Source: JAAAOZ01 sp964496595
GTDB taxonomy: Bacteria; Chloroflexota; Anaerolineae; B4-G1; SLSP01
Length of the DNA: 29,887 bases
Assembly (NCBI GenBank): GCA_964496595.1
Contig: CAZCAI010000036.1
Location: 1 to 29,887, forward strand
Direction: 5' to 3'
In this document: piece by piece, positions 1 to 7,155 of the stretch
Layout of the letters: the number at the start of each line of letters is the position of its first letter
Numbering within the stretch: position 1 is the stretch's first letter
Notes under the pieces: generated by a model
Told to the model about the DNA's origin: nothing
What the model saw: only the letters and a program-made list of their open reading frames with translations
Databases searched by the model: none
Program-made: the position numbers and the translations under genes

Positions 1-267
1 TGGCATGGGCATGTCTAATTGTCGTCGATGTTACTTTCTAATTGTCGCTTGACAGGGATAACACGATTGCACCTGGCGAATTCCCGAAGAACCTAGAATT
101 TCTGCGCGACCCGCGCGGTGAAGCCTATGCCGTAACCGCGCTCTTAGCCCAACGCAATCCGCCGCCGGAAGGTACAACCTCCAGGCGGCGGATTGTCTGC
201 CAGGGGCGCGAGAGGTTCTCGAGACGATGGGATGTGAGTTGCCGTTAGATGAAGGCCGGCCTCGTCC
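1..267. other. Left-edge non-coding stretch
   Basis: I see no convincing gene here. Two direct copies of an 11-mer beginning TCTAATTGTC start at 14 and 38, 24 bp apart. Such repeated terminal motifs are reminiscent of the ends of some insertion sequences (for example the IS21 group), but no transposase is visible, so this is only a suggestion. A perfect TTGACA at 49-54 has no matching -10. The right part (155-195) holds a long inverted repeat listed separately. Short open frames here have no recognisable protein content. Confidence 0.4.
155..195. terminator. Long inverted repeat past ppa, possible terminator
   Basis: A 12-bp perfect inverted repeat (arms 155-166 and 184-195, CAATCCGCCGCC and its complement) with a 17-nt loop lies 73 bp past the pyrophosphatase stop. 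The loop itself has a short AGGT/ACCT pairing. No T-tract follows on either strand, so it may act as a 3' end stabiliser or a factor-dependent terminator rather than a classical intrinsic one. Confidence 0.45.
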
Positions 268-807
268 CTAGTGATCGCTGCGCAGATATTGGGCGTACAA
301 CTCCAACGAGCGTTCGATCTCCGATTGGGCCGCCTTGCAATCGTCCCAGCCCTTGGGCACCACACGCTCGTGCTGCAAGTCCTTGTAGACGGAGAAGAAG
401 TGCACGACCTCTTCTATGAAGTGAGGGGGGACATCATCCAGGTCCGTGTAATTATCGAAGAGTGGATCGGTGGCCGGCACGGCCAAAATTTTGTCATCGG
501 CCACGCCGCGATCCTGCATGCGGAAGATGCCCAGGGGCCGCGCTTCGATCACGCACCCGGGAAAGGTCGGCTCGTTGCTCATCACCAGCACATCCAGGGG
601 ATCGCCGTCGTCGTAGTGTGTGCGGGGGATGAAGCCATAATCGCCGGGATAGTGGAGCGACGAGTAGAGCACGCGATCCAATTTGATGAAGCCGCCCTTT
701 TTATCGTACTCGAATTTATTACGCGAGCGTTTTGGAATTTCAACGATCACATAAACGGTCTTGGGTACATCCGGGCCGGGGGGTAAATCGTGCCATAAAT
801 TTGCCAT
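268..807 (-). CDS. ppa: Inorganic pyrophosphatase, family I
   Basis: This is a soluble family I inorganic pyrophosphatase of 179 residues. It hydrolyses pyrophosphate to phosphate, pulling biosynthetic reactions such as nucleic acid and aminoacyl-tRNA synthesis forward. The family signature DGDPLD (about residues 67-72), which carries metal-binding aspartates, is intact. It is preceded by the conserved YPGDYGFIP segment and followed by a family-typical KGWDDCKAA region near the C-terminus. Length is normal for bacterial enzymes. I chose the ATG at 807 because AAGGAG lies 6 nt upstream; an in-frame TTG at 822 would place this ribosome site inside the gene. It lies 113 bp downstream of the GTPase gene on the same strand, with two 7-bp-period tracts in the gap, so it may share the upstream transcript. 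Identification is secure. Confidence 0.96.
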   Translation of the reverse strand: MANLWHDLPPGPDVPKTVYVIVEIPKRSRNKFEYDKKGGFIKLDRVLYSSLHYPGDYGFIPRTHYDDGDPLDVLVMSNEPTFPGCVIEARPLGIFRMQDRGVADDKILAVPATDPLFDNYTDLDDVPPHFIEEVVHFFSVYKDLQHERVVPKGWDDCKAAQSEIERSLELYAQYLRSDH

Positions 808-826
808 GGTTGGCTCCTTCAAAGAT

Positions 827-861
827 AGTTTAAAGTTAAAAGTTGCAAGTTGAAGGTTAAA
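827..861. repeat. 7-bp-period tract A (ppa 5' region)
   Basis: GTT recurs exactly every 7 bp at 828, 835, 842, 849 and 856, giving five degenerate units of the form AGTTGAA (AGTTTAA, AGTTAAA, AGTTGCA, AGTTGAA, GGTTAAA). It lies immediately upstream of the ppa ribosome site and would be in the 5' untranslated RNA. Confidence 0.85.
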
Positions 862-880
862 AACTCTCGGTCTCTCCGCA

Positions 881-908
881 ATTTCCTATTCTTAATTCTA
901 AATTCTTA
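881..908. repeat. 7-bp-period tract B (3' of GTPase gene)
   Basis: Four heptamers in register, ATTTCCT, ATTCTTA, ATTCTAA, ATTCTTA, starting at 881, 888, 895 and 902. The tract is 12 bp beyond the GTPase stop codon. It is distinct in sequence from tract A, 20 bp away, but has the same period. Confidence 0.8.
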
Positions 909-920
909 ACGCTCAACTCC

Positions 921-1907
921 CTACGTATGCAACTCGACGATGTCGCCATCGTGGAGCACGTGATCGCGCCCGACCATCTGACCATCGTGGACGCCCTTAC
1001 CCCAAACGCGGGCGGATTGTAACTCTGCCAGCAGGTCGCGATGGACGCCGCTGGCGAAATCCGCCACGGTGCCGCCGCGATCCAGCACGTAGGGCGCGGT
1101 TAGATCGACCTTCTGGCCCGGCGGCTTGGCATACACGCGGATAATCCCCAGGTGGTCATAGACCGCTTGCTTAAACGCCTCGACGTGGCGCCCGGTCGTG
1201 ATCGAGAGGGGAACCATATCCCACGGCTCATCTAACAGCTCGCGGAGCACCTCGAAATCCTCATCCAATTGCTCGTCATCCACCTTGTTGACCACCACCA
1301 GGAAGGGCAGGAAGCGCCAGCGATGCTGCTCGTCATATCGATCCCGGCGGCGGCGCGGCGCGATGTGATGCGTCGCCAACAGCGCCAACGTCTCCTCCAA
1401 CTGCTCGATGGGGAAATCCTGCAAATCGATCATCAGCAGCACGAGATCGGAACGGCGGATGAGGCCCATCATCTCCGGCTCCAGGTACTCCTCGTTGAGC
1501 GGCGGCGTGTCGATGATCTGCACCTGGATATTCTCAATGAGCATCATACCCGGCGTGGGCGTCCAGGTGGTGAAGGGGTAGGGGGCCACGTCCGGCTCGG
1601 CGTTGGTCAGCGTCTTGACCAGCGACGACTTGCCCACGTTCGGCGGGCCGACTAAGACGGCGCAGCCCGCGCCGGATTTCTCGATGCGGTAGACGGAAAC
1701 CTGTCGACTGGGGCCGCCCGACTTGGATTCGGCGGAACGCAGCTCCGAGAGGCGGCGGCGCAGATCGGCTCGCAGATGGTCGGTGCCCTTGTGCTTGGGC
1801 ACGATGCTGAACATCTCCTCTAAATAGGCGATCTTCTCCTCTTTTGAACTGGCCTGGCGGAACTTCTCTTCGATCTTGTAGTAGGCCGGCGGCAGGTTGG
1901 TTGGCAT
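921..1907 (-). CDS. DRG/Obg-type GTPase with C-terminal TGS domain
   Basis: A 328-residue cytoplasmic GTPase of the DRG/Obg-like group. Residues 1-75 are a charged helical region. The G domain shows G1 GPPNVGKSS (87-95), a threonine-containing switch at 113-114, G3 DTPP (133-136, with P in place of the usual G) and G4 NKVD (207-210). Residues about 270-328 look like a TGS domain (RVYAKPPGQK at its start, GDIVELHT at its end), a fold linked to ribosome or nucleotide binding. Proteins of this architecture act with ribosomes or RNA; the specific target here is not known. Its ATG at 1907 lies only 15 bp past the stop of the Sm-like gene, so the two form an operon, which fits an RNA-related role. 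It resembles archaeal/eukaryal DRG more than classical ObgE because it lacks the N-terminal glycine-rich OBG domain. Confidence 0.85.
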   Translation of the reverse strand: MPTNLPPAYYKIEEKFRQASSKEEKIAYLEEMFSIVPKHKGTDHLRADLRRRLSELRSAESKSGGPSRQVSVYRIEKSGAGCAVLVGPPNVGKSSLVKTLTNAEPDVAPYPFTTWTPTPGMMLIENIQVQIIDTPPLNEEYLEPEMMGLIRRSDLVLLMIDLQDFPIEQLEETLALLATHHIAPRRRRDRYDEQHRWRFLPFLVVVNKVDDEQLDEDFEVLRELLDEPWDMVPLSITTGRHVEAFKQAVYDHLGIIRVYAKPPGQKVDLTAPYVLDRGGTVADFASGVHRDLLAELQSARVWGKGVHDGQMVGRDHVLHDGDIVELHT

Positions 1908-1922
1908 AGCGAGCCTGACTCC

Positions 1923-2138
1923 TTACACTTCAGATGTGGGATGCATATAGAGCAAGTTGCCCTTATTGATCATCATCTCTAAGCCGCTGCTCTGCTTGAG
2001 CACAAAGCTGTAGGGATCGGCGCCGATCAGGGTGCCTTTGAAGGATTTTCCATTGACCAAGGCCACCAGCACGAAGTGGCCCTCTAGATCGTGAATGAAT
2101 TCGGCGGGGGTTTTGCCCCATTTGTTCGGTATACTCAT
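1923..2138 (-). CDS. Sm/Hfq-like small RNA-binding protein (predicted)
   Basis: A 71-residue protein with the layout of an Sm fold. An N-terminal helix-like stretch (10-20) is followed by Sm1 (about 22-49, with LVNGKSFKG as in Hfq LVNG...L.G, then a turn and FVL). Sm2 (about 56-66) reads NKGNLLYMHP, which is between the Hfq KHAI type and the RGNN-type Sm2 of archaeal/eukaryal Lsm proteins. Sm proteins form rings that bind U- or A-rich RNA. I prefer the ATG at 2138 because GGAGGG lies 7 nt upstream; an in-frame ATG at 2195 would give 90 residues and also has a weak AAGGA. It is first in an operon with the TGS GTPase. Function is inferred from motif pattern only; a structure prediction would settle it. 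Confidence 0.65.
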   Translation of the reverse strand: MSIPNKWGKTPAEFIHDLEGHFVLVALVNGKSFKGTLIGADPYSFVLKQSSGLEMMINKGNLLYMHPTSEV

Positions 2139-2206
2139 CGTTTTTCCCTCCATAATGCTGATTAGGTTTGATGTCGTGAAACGTTGACGTTCCATAGACG
2201 TTCCTT

Positions 2207-2234
2207 ATTGTACTTGTTGCGCGATGACTTGCAA
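2207..2234 (-). promoter_or_regulatory. Candidate promoter for Sm-like/GTPase operon
   Basis: On the minus strand TTGCAA (2234-2229) and TACAAT (2212-2207) are separated by 16 bp. These match the sigma-70 consensus at 4/6 and 5/6 positions. Transcription would start near 2200, about 60 nt before the preferred start at 2138. Confidence 0.45.
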
Positions 2235-2269
2235 GTGTGCTCCCTGGAAATGCGCCGGAAACAATAGCG

Positions 2270-2299
2270 CAGGCCGCCTCAGAAAATCGAGGCGGCCTG
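2270..2299. terminator. Perfect hairpin, terminator of the VWA protein gene
   Basis: An 11-bp perfect inverted repeat (CAGGCCGCCTC at 2270-2280, complement at 2289-2299) with an 8-nt loop begins 25 bp past the stop of the large secreted-protein gene. The T-richness after it is modest (CTATTGTTT on the minus strand), so termination is likely but not certain to be intrinsic. Confidence 0.65.
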
Positions 2300-2323
2300 T
2301 CTTTCTGTCGTGAGTGGAGATGG

Positions 2324-5300
2324 TTAGTCGGATTTGATGACCAGGGGGAGGTAGAGGCTGAATCCGCCCTCGAAGAGGATCGAATCGCCGGCGATGTCGG
2401 ACGATTCGTTCAGCGCCGCGTCGCGGAATTTGGCGTAGACCTCGGCCACGTCGCCGGCGCTCAACGTGCTCGTCAATGTCCAGGGCAAGGTGTCGGAGTA
2501 GGGCTGCCACGCGGCGCCGGTGAAGGTCGGTTCGTTGGCGAGCATCACCTCGGCCACGTCCTGGGTTGCGGGATCGGCCGCCGGCTCTTCAAAATAGAAG
2601 CTCAGGGTGACGTTCCGCCGTATGGTGCTGGCGGCCCCGTCGTTGATCAGCACGCCGATCAAGCTGGGCGGGAAGGGGTCTTCCTTGGGTGTAGCGTCCC
2701 GCACCGGGCTGACGGCGCTGCGATGCCCATCGCTGTCGACGGCCATCATGCGGTAGTAGTACGTCGTGTCGTTCTCCACGCCGAAGGTGTCGGTGTACGG
2801 CCCGGTCGGCGGGACGTTGTTCTCCACCGCGAGGTAGCCAGTATCGGGAGAGGTGGAGCGGAAGAGGATCAAGCGAAGATAGTCGGGATCGCTGCCAAAG
2901 GTGAGTACGGTGGCCGAGATGTGGGGCGCGGCGTTCACCCACGCGATGGCCGGGATCTCGTCATCGGACGGATCTAACGGGTCTTGACCGAATGTCACCT
3001 CGGAGCCGTCATTCTCGCCGCCGCCGTCGGTGTCGCTGTTGTGGGGATCGGCGCCGTTGTTGTACTCGCCCAGATTGTCCAGATCGTCCAGGTCAGGGTC
3101 TTCGTCCGCGTCGCTGGGATCGGATTTATTCAGGCCGTGGGTATCCTCCCAGTTGTTGGGCATCCCGTCGCCGTCGTCGTCGGCATCCTTCTCCAGCGCG
3201 AAGCTGATCTGCCCGTAGCGCGGCCCGATTTTACCGCTGATGCCGTTGGTCTGGACATCGACGCGGCAACTGCCCTCCATCCCGTCCGGATCTTGAGGAT
3301 CCATCTGATTGGATAGCGTGAAGAGATTGCCGTAGAGGCCATCGTTGGCCTGGCCGTCGCCATGTTCGCCATCGTCGAAGAGTTGCAACTGCTGCCCCAC
3401 GCCGGCGGGACATTGCACCAGCGCCGAAATCTCTGCGCCCAAGATCGGCTGCCGGCCGGCCAGCGCCGCTAAGATCGGCATCTGCACGCCCTGCAGGCGG
3501 CTGCTCAGCGGCGCGCCCAAGAAGACGTGCAAGGTGTTGTGGGTGTTGCCGCTGACGCCGGCCAGATAGGGGACGCCCTGGGTGGGGGCTGCCGGGTCGG
3601 CGCCCGGCGCGCGGTTGTAACCGGGATGGACGACCATCGTCCAGAGGCCCGATTTGAGCGTGGGCGTCATGATGTGGTAGAGGATGTGCGGGCGGTCATA
3701 GACGCAGCGCACGCCCGGCTCTTCGCAGGTGATCCGGTAGTTTGTCGGATCATAGAGTTGAATGTACTCCCGGCCCGCCTGGCTCAGATTGACGAAAAAG
3801 ACGGCCTCGGTCACGTCGTCTTCGATGGTCATGGTGTGCGTGACCGGCCCAGCCTTCGGGTCAAGGTGTCCGTGGACCTCAAAGAGGCGGGCGCGCCCAT
3901 CGACATCGCCCTGGATAAACTCGTAGGCACCGGCCAGCTCGTTGCGCCAGTCGCCGAAGGTCTGGTTGGCCTGCCGCGTCATCGCGGCGGGATTTTCGTC
4001 GGGCACATAGTGGTAGGCGCCGCCGGTGAGGCTGGCGATCTCTTGCAGCAGCGCCTCGGCGGTATCCGGCCCCAGGGCGATAGTATCGACGACGCAGCGC
4101 GAGTCCACGACGTCGGTCTTGACGTCGTTCCAGTAGCTGGGCGCGGTCTGCACGCCGTCGCTCAACAGGACCATCGCGCAGGGGTGTTCCGCATCGCCGT
4201 TCGCTTCCAGGTCGGTCAGTCCCGTAGCCAGCCCGTCGCCAATCGAAGTCAGGACCGACGCCGTGGTCGTGATCGCGCTGACGGCGTTCTTGATGTCGGC
4301 GCGGACGGTGCTGTTGACGACCGTCAGGCTATGATCCAACGTGGCATCCTCGCCGAAGCTCACCAGGCCGAGCATATTGCCATCGGCGGTGGCGTCCGCG
4401 TACAGGCGGGCGGCATTTTGGGCGGCGCCGAGTTTGTCGTCGGTGAGCATGCTGCCGGAGCGGTCGATGATCAGCATATCGTCGTGCACCCGCGTGAGAT
4501 ATTTGACCGCGACGCTTTCTGTGTCGCTGGCCGCGCCAAAGGCCGCGCTGAGATCATAGTTGCCGGCCGCGGTCTGCGTCGGCGCCTGCACCAGGAGCCA
4601 GTACTGGCTCTGCACGTAAGCGCCTAAGATGACGTCGGCGGCGCGCGTCCCCACCGTGATGGCAAAGTCCTGGGCGTTCAGCCCCTCGATTTTGATGCCG
4701 TGCGTGCTGGTCACTGCCAGGCGGACGAGGAACTTTTCGGGATCTAAGATGCTGCCCACGAAGGCCGGCGCGACCGTCGTGGGGTCTACGATGTCCACGG
4801 TAAGATCGGCGCAGCCATAACTGACGTCCACCTGAGTATCCGCGCCATAACCTCCGATGATGCCGACCACCGCGTCGTAATCGTCATCGATGACGGTCTT
4901 GCTCCAATCGTGCGTGGCGCTCGTCCAGTGATCGACCAACTCGTCATCCTTGATCGTGATGACGTGATAGACCGGCGTACCCGAATCGCGTTCGAATTGG
5001 AAATTGATCGCGCCGCAGGTCGCCTCCGGTTGCACACGGTAGTATTTAGCGCCCCACCGCACGACGGATTGATTGGCGCTGGTATCGTAGTCGCCGGCGC
5101 CGACGCTGGCGTTCACCACCAGCGGGACGGAGCTGTAGGGGACGGCGTCGTCGTCGATATAGCCGTACCTGGCGCTGGGGACTGTGCTCACATCCTTGGT
5201 GTAGTTGGCCGCGATCCAGTCGCGGAACACATCCCGAAAGAGGATGGACGGGTAGCCCAAACTGTCCAGGGTGAGGTTCACCGTGCCGACTTCGGCCACG

Positions 5301-6145
5301 CCCGGCACATTGCTCTGCTCCCAAAAGTGGCGGACGACGTCGACGCCGACTTCCGGCTCGTCGGTCGCGGCGCCATAACGCTCGGCAAAGTACTTCCAAA
5401 AGATGCAGGCGTTATAGCTGGCCGTCGTCACGTCCCAGTTGGGGTTGGCAAAATAGGCGTTGCTGCGGAGATGATACTGCGTGCCGGGGACATCGTCCAT
5501 ATCGGCAAAGACCTCGTCCTCCATAAACTTGGCGTGCCCTTCGATGGCGAACAGCCCGGTGGCCCGCTCGTCCCCGAAGCCCGCGTAGGTGTACTGCACG
5601 CGATGGAGCAACTCGTGCAGGGGCGTCGCCTTGGCCTGCCAGCAATCCATACTGGTCGGGTCGCCGTCGGGATCGCAGCCCCGCACATAGCCGGCGTCCA
5701 ATTCCATGCGATTCCAACTGGTCGCGGTCACGCCCAGGCCGCTGATGTCATAGATCCATACCTCCAATTCGCCCGTGCTCAGGGGCGCGGGCAAGCCGAA
5801 GTCGGGATCGTTCATATAGCGATGGCGGGCGGTCTCCAAATTGTCGGCCACCCATTGCGCTTGCCCCTCGTTGAGGATGCGGTCGGAGCCATCGGCGGTG
5901 TCGGTGGTGTAGTAGACGATGAAATTAGCGGTGGTGTAGCACTCGTCAAGCGTGACGCCGCTCGGCCCGCCGCCTTCGGGATCGTGCGGGCAGGCGCCGG
6001 TCGGCTCGAATAGCCGATCCCCCTCGGGCGCCAGGTCGCCAGATTCCGGCGTTTCTAAGGCTTGAACGCGATTTTTCATCCCGCCCATCAGGGCTAAGAT
6101 CAGCCCAATGACCAACATACTGAGGATCAGACGTTGCAGCTTCAT
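2324..6145 (-). CDS. Secreted gluzincin-like / VWA / calcium-repeat protein
   Basis: A 1273-residue exported protein. Residues 1-30 are a signal peptide (basic start, then a leucine-rich stretch). An N-terminal region carries HELLH (about 177-181) and, some 22 residues on, a glutamate in FAIEGHAKF, the arrangement of a gluzincin zinc peptidase. A von Willebrand A domain follows with the metal-site motif DRSGS near 561. Near 985-1065 are Asp/Asn/Gly-rich thrombospondin-type-3-like calcium repeats (DDDGDG, DTDGGG), then a fibronectin-III-like segment ending about 1160. The end SLYLPLVIKSD resembles a C-terminal motif I recall from many secreted Chloroflexota proteins, which may be a sorting or anchoring signal. 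The start is the ATG at 6145 with GGAGG 6 nt upstream rather than the adjacent GTG. A role in adhesion or extracellular protein degradation is inferred; catalysis is unproven. Confidence 0.85.
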   Translation of the reverse strand: MKLQRLILSMLVIGLILALMGGMKNRVQALETPESGDLAPEGDRLFEPTGACPHDPEGGGPSGVTLDECYTTANFIVYYTTDTADGSDRILNEGQAQWVADNLETARHRYMNDPDFGLPAPLSTGELEVWIYDISGLGVTATSWNRMELDAGYVRGCDPDGDPTSMDCWQAKATPLHELLHRVQYTYAGFGDERATGLFAIEGHAKFMEDEVFADMDDVPGTQYHLRSNAYFANPNWDVTTASYNACIFWKYFAERYGAATDEPEVGVDVVRHFWEQSNVPGVAEVGTVNLTLDSLGYPSILFRDVFRDWIAANYTKDVSTVPSARYGYIDDDAVPYSSVPLVVNASVGAGDYDTSANQSVVRWGAKYYRVQPEATCGAINFQFERDSGTPVYHVITIKDDELVDHWTSATHDWSKTVIDDDYDAVVGIIGGYGADTQVDVSYGCADLTVDIVDPTTVAPAFVGSILDPEKFLVRLAVTSTHGIKIEGLNAQDFAITVGTRAADVILGAYVQSQYWLLVQAPTQTAAGNYDLSAAFGAASDTESVAVKYLTRVHDDMLIIDRSGSMLTDDKLGAAQNAARLYADATADGNMLGLVSFGEDATLDHSLTVVNSTVRADIKNAVSAITTTASVLTSIGDGLATGLTDLEANGDAEHPCAMVLLSDGVQTAPSYWNDVKTDVVDSRCVVDTIALGPDTAEALLQEIASLTGGAYHYVPDENPAAMTRQANQTFGDWRNELAGAYEFIQGDVDGRARLFEVHGHLDPKAGPVTHTMTIEDDVTEAVFFVNLSQAGREYIQLYDPTNYRITCEEPGVRCVYDRPHILYHIMTPTLKSGLWTMVVHPGYNRAPGADPAAPTQGVPYLAGVSGNTHNTLHVFLGAPLSSRLQGVQMPILAALAGRQPILGAEISALVQCPAGVGQQLQLFDDGEHGDGQANDGLYGNLFTLSNQMDPQDPDGMEGSCRVDVQTNGISGKIGPRYGQISFALEKDADDDGDGMPNNWEDTHGLNKSDPSDADEDPDLDDLDNLGEYNNGADPHNSDTDGGGENDGSEVTFGQDPLDPSDDEIPAIAWVNAAPHISATVLTFGSDPDYLRLILFRSTSPDTGYLAVENNVPPTGPYTDTFGVENDTTYYYRMMAVDSDGHRSAVSPVRDATPKEDPFPPSLIGVLINDGAASTIRRNVTLSFYFEEPAADPATQDVAEVMLANEPTFTGAAWQPYSDTLPWTLTSTLSAGDVAEVYAKFRDAALNESSDIAGDSILFEGGFSLYLPLVIKSD

Positions 6146-6199
6146 CACACGCCTCCTTTCTTTGCTGTATCACAAGTGAATGAGAATCTATCCCGCCAT

Positions 6200-6217
6200 T
6201 CACATAGGTTTGTGCAT
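6200..6217 (-). other. Five-codon mini-ORF with strong ribosome site
   Basis: The frame MHKPM followed by TGA is preceded by AAGGAGG at a 5-nt spacing, as good a ribosome site as that of the real gene 55 bp downstream. It could be a translated leader affecting expression of the secreted protein, or chance. No stem-loop attenuator is obvious. Confidence 0.25.
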
Positions 6218-6439
6218 AGACGCCTCCTTATTTGTGGATGCGGCGCCTGCTCAGGAGACCGGCGATGGACGATCACGTCTTTTTTGAGGTCTGTGACGTT
6301 GGACGATTGGCCCGTGGCGTATCCGTACCCGTGGGGTTGGGGGGACGAATGAGGTAACTGCGGTAAAAAATGGACGTCTGGCTACTGAAGGGTGTGCTCG
6401 TTTATCAAGTGGTCGAGCAAGGCCCTGAGGTGTAATTTC

Positions 6440-6445
6440 ATTATA
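6440..6445 (-). promoter_or_regulatory. Extended -10 promoter element for the secreted-protein gene
   Basis: On the minus strand a perfect TATAAT is preceded by TGC, giving an extended -10 (TGC TATAAT). The -35 position is poor (GAGAAA). This is the best promoter candidate in the gap and predicts a leader of roughly 290 nt. Confidence 0.45.
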
Positions 6446-6504
6446 GCACGAATAGCACGACTTTTCTCATCTGATCGCGGAATTTGGAGGAATCGAGTCG
6501 CGCT

Positions 6505-6915
6505 TCAGTTGTAATCCTGCCCGATGACGCGCTCCGCCCTCACCACCAGCAGCACGTGCGACGCCCCGCGCGTGGATTCGGCGTAGCGCCGCGCGGCGGT
6601 CTCATTCTCGTAGTAGCGGCGGATGATGCGTCGGCGGATCGCTTCGTCATTGGGTTGCAACTCCGCTACCCCCGCGACGATCACCGTGCGGTAATCGGGA
6701 TACCCGCCGTCGATGCACAGGCTCACGCGCGGATCGTGGCGCAGCAAGCGGTACTTCACCGTCGCCGTGGTGATGCTGATGGTGAAGACGCCGTCCTCGT
6801 AGAGATACCACACCGGGCTGAGATGCGGCGGCCCCGCCGGGCGATTCACGCCGATCACGGCGTGGCGGGGCGCTTGCAGGAACGCTGCGATTTCGGTGGG
6901 GGACATTGGAGGCAT
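6505..6915 (-). CDS. PPOX-class (split beta-barrel) flavin/F420 enzyme
   Basis: A 136-residue protein of the pyridoxamine-5'-phosphate-oxidase-like split-barrel superfamily. Typical features are the start MSPTEIAAFL, then HAVIGVNRPAGPPHLSPVWYLYEDG, and later TVKYRLLRHDPRVSL, the strand-helix pattern that binds FMN or F420. These small enzymes reduce or oxidise diverse substrates or simply bind cofactor; the substrate cannot be told from sequence. The start is set at the ATG at 6915 because the family homology begins there; only a weak GGAG 11 nt upstream supports it. It stands alone between the defence island and the secreted-protein gene, with no sign that it belongs to either. Confidence 0.8.
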   Translation of the reverse strand: MPPMSPTEIAAFLQAPRHAVIGVNRPAGPPHLSPVWYLYEDGVFTISITTATVKYRLLRHDPRVSLCIDGGYPDYRTVIVAGVAELQPNDEAIRRRIIRRYYENETAARRYAESTRGASHVLLVVRAERVIGQDYN

Positions 6916-7059
6916 GGCATCTATTTCTCCGCGTCTCTCTGCGTCACTTTGTATGACTCGCCTGTAAAGAAAGGGGGCTACCTCACGCCGGGCGCGAAAT
7001 AATGGGCAGATCAAGGTGCAACGCACTTGAGAATGTATTTGAAAATACAAGTTAGGAAA

Positions 7060-7155
7060 TCTTGCGAAGGTTCACAGGAACCTTGGGAAACAGATCAACC
7101 GGCTCGTGGCGCCTAGTACAAACTATTTCAGGTTAGTTGTGCAACCTTCGCAAGG
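7060..7155. repeat. Inverted-repeat-bounded element, copy 1
   Basis: A unit of about 96 bp is bounded by TCTTGCGAAGGTT at the left and its near-perfect inverse AACCTTCGCAAGG at the right. The same pair of ends bounds a 94-bp element at 28306. Interiors differ, though a TTTCAGG heptamer lies at a similar offset in both. The right arm codes the last residues of the helicase (NLAK) and its stop lies inside the element. It may serve as a transcription end or be a MITE/REP-like insertion. Confidence 0.7.

Larger units (their letters stand above)
6146..6504. other. Gene-free stretch upstream of the secreted-protein gene
   Basis: About 360 bp lie between the secreted-protein start and the PPOX gene stop. 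On the minus strand it holds an extended -10 (listed separately), a 9-bp tandem duplication ATAGCACGA (6443-6460) and a five-codon reading frame with a strong ribosome site (6200-6217). I see no stable terminator for the PPOX gene and no RNA gene. The stretch would form a long (about 290 nt) leader. Confidence 0.5.

Noticed and set aside
49..54. Perfect TTGACA as a promoter at the left edge
   Set aside because: No -10-like hexamer lies 15-19 bp downstream and no gene follows on the plus strand.
271..786. A 171-residue open frame on the plus strand across ppa
   Set aside because: Lies entirely inside a certain pyrophosphatase gene and has no independent ribosome site or motif.
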